From: Micromonospora terminaliae | GTDB lineage: Bacteria > Actinomycetota > Actinomycetes > Mycobacteriales > Micromonosporaceae | Direction of reading: 5' to 3' | Assembly (NCBI RefSeq): GCF_009671205.1 | Contig: NZ_CP045309.1 | Span: 930,001 to 994,000 of the forward strand | DNA length: 64,000 nucleotides | Shown here: piece after piece, positions 59,069 through 64,000 of the stretch | How the letters are laid out: every line of letters begins with the position of its first letter | How positions within the stretch are numbered: the stretch's first letter is position 1 | Position numbers and translations under genes: made by a program | The notes under the pieces: model-generated | Database searches by the model: none | Seen by the model: only the letters and a program-made list of their open reading frames with translations | What the model was told of the DNA's origin: nothing

Positions 59069-59074
59069 AGGCTA
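59069..59074 (-). promoter_or_regulatory. putative -10 (TAGCCT), leaderless start
   Basis: On the minus strand, TAGCCT ends 8 nt before the ATG at 59060. Confidence 0.4.
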
Positions 59075-59224
59075 GCCCCGTCGGGAGCGGGGCGACCTCC
59101 GCCGACCGGACGATGCCCGGGTCGTCCTGGTGACGCCCTGCCCCGTCCGCCGGGATTGAGTCGCGCGTCCGGGGGCAGAAGGGAAACCGCGCAGAGCGCG
59201 CAGCCGACCCCGCGGAGGAACGGA

Positions 59225-59671
59225 ATGGGACAGCAGGTCGACGGACCGGATCAGGCGCACCGCCGGCCGGCCGGCGTGAGTGACGCCACGGTCGAGGCCC
59301 TCGGCAAGCTCAGCGAGGCCCTGGAATGCGTCGAGCGGGCGCGTGGGCACCTCTACTCGCTGCACCAGCTGATCGGGCACGCCGACCTCATGCTCGACGA
59401 CGCCGTGGCGCTCTTCCGCTCCGCCGGGCACCCGGAGCTGGCCGGACGGATCGAGGAGGACCTGCTCGGCCGCAACGTCATCGCGGGACGCTGGACCTTC
59501 CAGATCGTCGAGGACTTCGACGACGGCTACTACGCGCTCTTCCGGGAGCTGGACCGGCAGGCCCGCGACGAGCTGGCCGGCGGCCGGCGGCACCTCTACG
59601 AGGCGGAGATGAAGGAACGCCGCCGCAGTCCGGGGCGGCCGGGGCACGAGGCGCGCCCCGCCGAGGGCTGA
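59225..59671 (+). CDS. hypothetical alpha-helical protein
   Basis: 148 aa, soluble and helical: 'LGKLSEALECVERARGHLYSLHQLIGHADLMLDDAVALFRSAG', 'FQIVEDFDDGYYALFRELDRQARDELAGGRRHLYEAEMK', with a charged disordered C-terminus. It looks like a four-helix bundle. GAGG with good spacing precedes ATG 59225. Not recognised. The stop is directly adjacent to the convergent gene's stop. Confidence 0.7.
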   Translation: MGQQVDGPDQAHRRPAGVSDATVEALGKLSEALECVERARGHLYSLHQLIGHADLMLDDAVALFRSAGHPELAGRIEEDLLGRNVIAGRWTFQIVEDFDDGYYALFRELDRQARDELAGGRRHLYEAEMKERRRSPGRPGHEARPAEG

Positions 59672-59881
59672 TCAGTCGGAGGAGCGGACCTGCGCCGTGC
59701 GGCGGACGCCGTCGTCGGCGATGATCACGGTCGCCACCATGAGCGCCACCACGAGGCTGAACAGCCAGGAGCTGTCGTCGGCCAGCTTGGCGGCGACGGG
59801 GGCCTGGATCGCGGCGAGCAGGAAGCCGAGCCACGCCAGGCGGCGCTGACGCTGGGAGAGGAAACCGGAGCCCTGTTGCAT
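59672..59881 (-). CDS. small two-helix membrane protein
   Basis: 69 aa. Arg/Gln-rich N-terminus ('LSQRQRRLAW') and two hydrophobic helices ('LGFLLAAIQAPVAAKLA' and 'WLFSLVVALMVATVIIA') with a polar C-terminus. No recognised family. ATG 59881 is the only start that leaves a non-Arg-rich leader. Confidence 0.65.
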   Translation of the reverse strand: MQQGSGFLSQRQRRLAWLGFLLAAIQAPVAAKLADDSSWLFSLVVALMVATVIIADDGVRRTAQVRSSD

Positions 59882-60059
59882 CCCGAAAGTCTTACGCGGG
59901 CCCGGGGCATCGCCGTCAGCCGTTCGGCCGATTCTGGATGGGCTGACCGTTTTCCCAACCGTCCGTATCTTACTTTTTGTCCGTTCGGTTGGCCGCCACG
60001 TCACCGGCCGTCCGCCCGGCCTGTCGGGCCCCGTGCGGGGTTCGGCAGGATGGGGCCTC

Positions 60060-61289
60060 GTGTCCCGCGCCCCCGCCCCGCCGCGCCCGTCCCTGCTGCT
60101 CCTGGCCTACCTGGCCTTCGTCAGCCTCGGGCTGCCCGACGGCCTCATCGGGGTCGGCTGGCCCTCCATCCGGCTCGACCTGGACGTGCCGACCGAGGCG
60201 GTCGGCGTGGTGCTCACCGCGGGCACGGTGGCGTACCTCACCTCCAGCGTGCTGGCCGGGTTCACCCTGGCCCGGCTGGGCGTCGGCTGGCTGCTCGCCG
60301 GCAGCACGCTGCTGGCCGGCGTGGCCCTGACCGGCTACGCGTCCACCCCCGCGCTCGCCGTCATGGTCGGCTTCGCGCTGGTGCTCGGGCTCGGCTCCGG
60401 CGCGATCGACGCCGGTCTCAACGCGTACGCGGCCGCCGCGTTCGGCCCCCGGCACATGAACTGGATGCACGCGTTCTTCGGGCTCGGGGTGGCGATCGGG
60501 CCGCTCATCATGACCGGGGTGCTCGGTGCCGGCTTGAGCTGGCGCTGGGGCTACGCCCTGGTGGCCGCCGCCCAGCTCGCACTGGCCACCGCGTTCGCGC
60601 TGACCGTGCGGCTCTGGCGCGGCGACGCGCCGGCCGGCGCGGCCCTGCCGCCCGATCCGATCGCGCCGCAGGTGGTTCCCGGCGAGCCCGCCCCGGCCGC
60701 GCCGCGGGCCTCGATCGGCGCGACGCTGCGGTTGCCGGCCGTGTGGCTCGGCGGGGCCGCCTTCGCCGTCTACGTGGCCATCGAGGTGTCCACCGGCCTG
60801 TGGGCCTTCCTGCTGCTCACCGAGGGGCGCGGGCTCTCCGCGGCGGTGGCCGGGCTCTGCGTCTCCGGCTACTGGGGGAGCCTCTTCGTGGGGCGGGTGG
60901 TGCAGGGGGTGGTGGCGGAGCGGCTGGGCAGCGGCCGGGTGCTGCGGGGCAGCCTGCTCGGCATGGCCGGGGGAGCGGTGCTGACCGCGCTGCCGGCCCC
61001 CGGCTGGGTGACCGTCGCCGGTCTGCTCGTGGTGGGTTTCGCGGCGGCCCCGGTCTTCCCGCTGCTCACCCTCACCACGGCGGAACGGGTGGGCCGCGAC
61101 CACGCGGACCGGACCATCGGCCTCCAGATCGGCGCGGCCGGGCTGGGCGCCGCCCTGGTGCCGGCCGCGGTCGGGGTGCTGCTGGCCCGGGTCTCGGTGG
61201 CCGCGCTCGGCCCGACGCTGGTGCTGCTCGCCGTGGCGCTCATCGTCCTGCACGCCGCCGGCGCCCGGCAGGCCCGCCACGCCGGCTGA
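60060..61289 (+). CDS. MFS transporter
   Basis: 409 aa with about 12 membrane helices: 'LLAYLAFVSLGLPDGLIGVGWPSIRLDLDVP', 'SGAIDAGLNAYAAAAFGPRHMNWMHAFFGLGVAIGPLI' (glucose/galactose-type MFS) and 'GLQIGAAGLGAALVPAAVGVLL'. The substrate is unknown; similarity is to sugar or small-molecule MFS members. GTG 60060, with CAGGAT 8 nt upstream. Confidence 0.85.
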   Translation: MSRAPAPPRPSLLLLAYLAFVSLGLPDGLIGVGWPSIRLDLDVPTEAVGVVLTAGTVAYLTSSVLAGFTLARLGVGWLLAGSTLLAGVALTGYASTPALAVMVGFALVLGLGSGAIDAGLNAYAAAAFGPRHMNWMHAFFGLGVAIGPLIMTGVLGAGLSWRWGYALVAAAQLALATAFALTVRLWRGDAPAGAALPPDPIAPQVVPGEPAPAAPRASIGATLRLPAVWLGGAAFAVYVAIEVSTGLWAFLLLTEGRGLSAAVAGLCVSGYWGSLFVGRVVQGVVAERLGSGRVLRGSLLGMAGGAVLTALPAPGWVTVAGLLVVGFAAAPVFPLLTLTTAERVGRDHADRTIGLQIGAAGLGAALVPAAVGVLLARVSVAALGPTLVLLAVALIVLHAAGARQARHAG

Positions 61290-61310
61290 ACCCGGTCGTC
61301 CCGGGTCGCC

Positions 61311-61574
61311 TCACATGTTGTCCGGGCCGGTCCGGCCGGTGGTCGACGGCCGGTACGCCCGGTCGGCGTCGGTCATCTCCCGCCGCTCGGCCTCCGGGCC
61401 GGCGCCCCGGTCCACGGCCTCCGGACCGTGGCCGAACGCGGCCTCCTCGCCGGCGTCGTTGCCCGTGGCGTCGTCCGCCTGCCCGTCGAGGGTCGACCGG
61501 GCGATGGCCCGGTCCAGCTCGTGCAGGGGAGTGCGGTCCTCGTCGCGCCACACGTGGCTGTCGTTGTCGGTCAT
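61311..61574 (-). CDS. small acidic, disordered protein behind a SigB-like promoter
   Basis: 87 aa, rich in Asp/Glu/Gly/Ala: 'TDNDSHVWRDEDRTPLHELDRAIAR' and 'GPEAERREMTDADRAYRPSTTGR'. No recognised domain and probably unstructured. A near-consensus GTTT-N15-GGGTAC promoter ends 9 nt before ATG 61574. Confidence 0.7.
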   Translation of the reverse strand: MTDNDSHVWRDEDRTPLHELDRAIARSTLDGQADDATGNDAGEEAAFGHGPEAVDRGAGPEAERREMTDADRAYRPSTTGRTGPDNM

Positions 61575-61583
61575 TCCCCTGCG

Positions 61584-61608
61584 GTACCCGGGCCGGATGA
61601 TCGCAAAC
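61584..61608 (-). promoter_or_regulatory. SigB/SigF-type promoter (GTTT-N15-GGGTAC)
   Basis: On the minus strand, GTTT (61608-61605), 15 nt, GGGTAC (61589-61584). It fully matches the actinobacterial SigB/SigF consensus. The -10 lies 9 nt upstream of the ATG at 61574. Confidence 0.75.
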
Positions 61609-61621
61609 GATCCCCGGCACG

Positions 61622-61651
61622 GCGATGGCCGCCGGAAAACCGGCGGCCATC
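61622..61651. terminator. strong hairpin terminator after the SRPBCC gene
   Basis: Perfect 13-bp arms cgatggccgccgg/ccggcggccatcg with an AAAA loop (UUUU on the minus strand), 23 nt after the gene that ends at 61674. Confidence 0.85.
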
Positions 61652-61673
61652 GGGGTCCGTGTGCGGGGGACGA

Positions 61674-62135
61674 TCAGGGGGTCGGCCGGTCGACCTTGCC
61701 GCGCCAGGCGCCGGTCTCCTGGCCGCGGCGCTCGATGAATTGCTTGAACCGCGCCAGGTCGCCCTTGGCCCGGCGGTCGACCACGCCCAGCTTGTCGCCG
61801 GCCTTCTCGACCGCCCCCTGCGGCTCGAACTCCATCTGCAGCGTGACCCGGGTGTTCCCCTCGTCGAGGCGGTGGAAGGTCACCACACCGGCCTGCTGGG
61901 TGCCCCCGGTGGAGCGCCAGGCCACCCGCTCGTCGGGCAGCTGCTCGGTGATCTCGGCGTCGAACTCGCGCTTCACGCCGGCGATCTCGACCGTCCAGTG
62001 GGTCATCGTGTCGGAGAGCTGCCGGACCTCCTGGACGCCCTCCATGAAGTGCGGAAACTCCTCGAACTGCGTCCACTGGTCGTACGCGGTGCGGACGGGG
62101 ACGGCCACGTCCACGTGCTCCATAACGCCACTCAT
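61674..62135 (-). CDS. SRPBCC/polyketide-cyclase-like lipid-binding protein
   Basis: 153 aa, a START-like fold: 'HVDVAVPVRTAYDQWTQFEEFPHFMEGVQEVRQLSD', 'WRSTGGTQQAGVVTFHRLDEGNTRVTLQMEFEPQG', then a C-terminal helix 'GDLARFKQFIERRG'. Typical of the 'cyclase/dehydrase' SRPBCC family found near stress genes in actinobacteria. Probable binding or coenzyme-Q-like function, unproven. ATG has GAGGAA upstream. Confidence 0.87.
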   Translation of the reverse strand: MSGVMEHVDVAVPVRTAYDQWTQFEEFPHFMEGVQEVRQLSDTMTHWTVEIAGVKREFDAEITEQLPDERVAWRSTGGTQQAGVVTFHRLDEGNTRVTLQMEFEPQGAVEKAGDKLGVVDRRAKGDLARFKQFIERRGQETGAWRGKVDRPTP

Positions 62136-62169
62136 GTCAGTGTTCCTCCTGTCCCGCCGGTGTTCGCTC

Positions 62170-62190
62170 GCGGACCGTGGGCCGGTCCGC
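62170..62190. terminator. hairpin after the DUF2795 gene
   Basis: gcggaccg/cggtccgc, perfect 8-bp arms, 5-nt loop, immediately after the stop at 62191. Confidence 0.7.
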
Positions 62191-62607
62191 TCACCAGCGC
62201 GTCGTCTCGTTCTTGTGCCCGAGCGCGGCCCACACCTCGGAAACCGTCTGGTATCGGGTGCCCTCGGGAAGTCCTTCCAGGGCGGCGACGATGTCGTCGG
62301 GCGCCTGGTTCTCCCGGGCGTTGGCCACCAGCGTGTCGCGGTCGCCGGGCAGGGCGCTCAAGGTGATGAACCGACCGAGGCGGCTGCGTCCCTCGACGTC
62401 GTCCATGCTCATTCCCTGCGGGTTGCCGCCGCGGCTCGCGCCGGCCGTCATGGTCTTCGGCTCCGGCTGATCCTCGCCGGCCGGCTCCGGCTGGCGGGAC
62501 TCCTCGACGCGCGAGCCACCGGCACCCGGTCCTTGGACCAGGCCGCTGACGTCCTGAGCCATGTTCTCGTCAACCCTGGGCGAGTGCTTGCTGCTGACTC
62601 GTTCCAT
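62191..62607 (-). CDS. DUF2795-domain protein
   Basis: 138 aa. A disordered N-terminus ('ERVSSKHSPRVDENMAQ', 'ESRQPEPAGEDQPEPK') and a C-terminal DUF2795 domain ('RFITLSALPGDRDTLVANARENQAPDDIVAALEGLPEGTRYQTVSEVWAALG'). Small actinobacterial DUF2795 proteins are often stress-linked; their biochemical role is unknown. I chose ATG 62607 over 62619 because the predicted -10 of a SigB-like promoter (GGGCAT) includes the upstream ATG. Confidence 0.85.
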   Translation of the reverse strand: MERVSSKHSPRVDENMAQDVSGLVQGPGAGGSRVEESRQPEPAGEDQPEPKTMTAGASRGGNPQGMSMDDVEGRSRLGRFITLSALPGDRDTLVANARENQAPDDIVAALEGLPEGTRYQTVSEVWAALGHKNETTRW

Positions 62608-62617
62608 GCCCACAGAC

Positions 62618-62642
62618 ATGCCCGAGGGGGCCGCCGGTAAAC
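62618..62642 (-). promoter_or_regulatory. putative SigB/SigF-type promoter (GTTT-N15-GGGCAT)
   Basis: On the minus strand, GTTT (62642-62639), 15 nt, GGGCAT (62623-62618). The -10 ends 10 nt before ATG 62607. Confidence 0.6.
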
Positions 62643-62693
62643 CGATGCCGGCCGGTCGAGCCGGTCATAAGGGCTGAACCAGGCGAAAGGTGG

Positions 62694-63668
62694 TCAGGAA
62701 TCCGCCGGGGCGCGGGGCGGCAGAACGGGCTCGCTGGGCTCCTCCACACCGGCCTGCATGACCCGGCCGCGCTGGAGTTCGGCGTTGACCTGGACGCCGA
62801 GCATGAGCGCGCAGTTGGACAAGTAGAGCCAGACCAGGAAGGCGATGACCGCGCCCAGGCTGCCGTAGGTCACGTCGTACGAGCCGAAGTTGGCCACGTA
62901 GAGACCGAAGCCGAAGGAGGCGACCACCCAGGCCAGCAGGGCCAGCGCGCCGCCGGGGGTGAGCCAGCGGAACCGGGGCTGCCGTACGTTCGGGGCGATC
63001 CAGAACAGCAGCGACAGCAGGGTCATGGCCACCAGCGCGAGCAGCGGCCACTTCGCCACCGTCCACACCTGGCGGGTGAGCCCTCCGGCGTGCAGCCGGT
63101 CGCCCACGAAGTCGGTGACCGGGCCGCTCACGATCAGCCCCAGCGCCACCACGGCGAGCAGCACCAGCGACACCGCGGCGAGCCCGATCTGCACGGGCCG
63201 CAGCCGGTAGAACGGCCGCCCCTCCTCGACCCCGTAGATCGCGTTGGACGCCCGGGTGAACGCGCCGATGAAGCCGGACGCCGACCAGAGCGCACCGAGC
63301 AGGCCGAAGCTCAGCAGCACCTTCGCCGAGCCCTGCTGCTCCACCACGTTGCGCACCACCGTGACGAAGGCGTCGTTGCCGACCACCGAGCCGGCGCCGA
63401 TCTCCCGGGCCAGGTCGATGACGGTGTCCACGGTGCGTGGCCCGTCGGAGACCAGCCCGACCAGGGCGACCACCACGATGGTCGAGGGAAAGAGCGCCAG
63501 CACCCCGTAGTAGGTGAGCGCGGCGGCCCAGTCGGCGCAGTTGTCCTTCACGAAGTTGCGTCCGGCGCGGACCAGCACCCCGCGCCAGGTGGCCCAGCTC
63601 AACTGGCGTACCCGCCGGGGGATCCGGGCCCGCTGCCGGCCGCCGGCCGCCGCATCCGTCGCCGTCAT
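62694..63668 (-). CDS. YihY/virulence factor BrkB-family membrane protein
   Basis: 324 aa with about six membrane helices. Family features are 'NCADWAAALTYYGVLALFPSTIVVVALVGLVSDG', 'ALWSASGFIGAFTRASNAIYGVEEGRPFYRLRP' and 'LLALVAMTLLSLLFWIAPN...WLTPGGALALLAWVVASFGFGLYVANFGSYDVTYGSLGAVIAFLVWLYLSNCALMLGVQVNAEL'. The function is unresolved (not RNase BN). ATG after GGAGG. A SigB-like promoter with a consensus -10 lies 49 nt upstream, divergent from chaB. Confidence 0.9.
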   Translation of the reverse strand: MTATDAAAGGRQRARIPRRVRQLSWATWRGVLVRAGRNFVKDNCADWAAALTYYGVLALFPSTIVVVALVGLVSDGPRTVDTVIDLAREIGAGSVVGNDAFVTVVRNVVEQQGSAKVLLSFGLLGALWSASGFIGAFTRASNAIYGVEEGRPFYRLRPVQIGLAAVSLVLLAVVALGLIVSGPVTDFVGDRLHAGGLTRQVWTVAKWPLLALVAMTLLSLLFWIAPNVRQPRFRWLTPGGALALLAWVVASFGFGLYVANFGSYDVTYGSLGAVIAFLVWLYLSNCALMLGVQVNAELQRGRVMQAGVEEPSEPVLPPRAPADS

Positions 63669-63717
63669 GACCGCCTCCTCCGCGCCGCCGGCGCACCTCC
63701 GGCAGGTGGCCCGGGCG

Positions 63718-63743
63718 GTACCCGGTGGGGGAAGCCGACAAAC
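63718..63743 (-). promoter_or_regulatory. SigB/SigF-type promoter of yihY (GTTT-N16-GGGTAC)
   Basis: On the minus strand, GTTT (63743-63740), 16 nt, GGGTAC (63723-63718). The -35 forms one arm of a palindrome shared with the chaB promoter. Confidence 0.75.
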
Positions 63744-63751
63744 CGGTGCCG

Positions 63752-63776
63752 GTTTGTCCTGGACCGGTGCGGGAAT
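63752..63776 (+). promoter_or_regulatory. SigB/SigF-type promoter of chaB (GTTT-N15-GGGAAT)
   Basis: GTTT (63752-63755), 15 nt, GGGAAT (63771-63776), 35 nt upstream of the chaB ATG. The two divergent -35 elements lie in ACAAACCGGTGCCGGTTTGT (63738-63757). Confidence 0.72.
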
Positions 63777-63811
63777 TCGTAGTGGATCCCACGGAGACGG
63801 AGGAGGACGAG

Positions 63812-64000
63812 ATGCCCGGGCGCGAGGTACTGCCCAGCACGCTGAAGCGCTCCCCGGACAAGGCGCAGCGGACCTGGGAGAAGACGCACGACTCGGCGGT
63901 CGAGACGTACGGCGAGGGGGAGCGGGCGCACCGCACCGCCTTCGCCGCCGTGAAGCACGAGTTCGAGAAGGTCGGCGACCACTGGGAGCCGAAGGGGCGC
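63812..64000 (+). CDS. chaB: ChaB-family protein (partial at the window end)
   Basis: 63 codons are visible. 'PSTLKRSPDKAQRTWEKTHDSAVETYGEGERAHRTAFAAVKHEFEKVGDHWEPKGR' has the ChaB pattern (L-x2-S-P-x-K-A-Q, Y-G-x2-E-x-A-H-R, W). E. coli ChaB is annotated as a regulator of the cation antiporter ChaA; in actinobacteria the role is unknown. GGAGGAGGA precedes the ATG. Divergent from yihY under a SigB-like promoter. The gene continues past 64000. Confidence 0.85.
   Translation, partial: MPGREVLPSTLKRSPDKAQRTWEKTHDSAVETYGEGERAHRTAFAAVKHEFEKVGDHWEPKGR

Noticed and set aside
1..64000. Long open frames antisense to almost every gene (several above 500 codons)
   Set aside because: They are a consequence of extreme third-position G+C; they lack domains, have Arg/Pro/Ala/Gly-rich composition and no ribosome sites.
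1..64000. tRNA genes, CRISPR arrays, insertion sequences, prophage
   Set aside because: No cloverleaf with a T-loop consensus, no regular spaced repeat array, and no transposase, integrase or phage structural motif was seen on either strand.

Overview
The window is very G+C-rich actinobacterial chromosome. It has frequent GTG starts, 4-bp ATGA/GTGA stop-start overlaps, start codons 6-8 nt downstream of TANNNT hexamers (leaderless style), DtxR-type iron boxes, a CebR operator and interspersed palindromic repeats. Together these suggest Micromonosporaceae, most likely Micromonospora; that is an inference from gene content, not a database match. I saw no rRNA or tRNA gene, CRISPR array, insertion sequence or prophage. 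The repertoire is ordinary soil-actinomycete chromosome.

Layout. 1-9.6 kb is an iron-acquisition island: a four-gene Fe-siderophore ABC importer (two FecCD permeases, ATPase, lipoprotein) followed by a complete desferrioxamine-type desABCD operon, each unit behind its own iron box and closed by strong hairpins. 9.6-18.2 kb holds an unrecognised gene, an ArsR-SDR-MFS locus, a Ski2-like helicase, trmB and a secreted protein/class F sortase pair. 18.3-24.2 kb has a small GntR regulator, a small Cys-rich protein, two ABM-domain proteins, exodeoxyribonuclease III, a PAC2 protein with a 58-bp tandem duplication at its 3' end, a lysozyme-like secreted protein and an EcsC-like protein. 24.3-34.7 kb is metabolic and transport: succinate-semialdehyde dehydrogenase, an F420/FMN luciferase-like oxidoreductase, an antiporter coupled to a UBP zinc finger, an MFS/serine-hydrolase pair, an ECF42-type sigma factor with its DGPF (YCII) partner, and an SMR pump. 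34.8-37.6 kb is a multidomain GH9 cellulase behind a perfect CebR box.

37.7-64 kb is rich in stress and signalling genes: PP2C phosphatase, HrpB, a SigB/SigF-family sigma factor, phospholipase D, a MarR-pirin operon, a GSP17M-like protein, GH15, DUF3072, a MEDS/RsbW-type ATPase with an apparent frameshift, a NhaP antiporter, a PAS-GAF-SpoIIE-HATPase protein, a mechanosensitive channel, DUF2795, SRPBCC, YihY/BrkB and ChaB.

The most coherent signal I could find is a putative SigB/SigF regulon. GNNT-N15/16-GGGWAY-like promoters lie upstream of at least seven genes (DUF6343-like, GSP17M, mechanosensitive channel, an acidic small protein, DUF2795, yihY, chaB). The yihY and chaB promoters are divergent, and their -35 elements form one palindrome. 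The likely sigma factor and two serine-phosphatase/anti-sigma-kinase-type proteins are encoded in the same window. Other notable points are a palindromic repeat inserted in frame in a permease N-terminus, a second repeat family, a sortase without the usual catalytic arginine, and two long convergent 3' overlaps.
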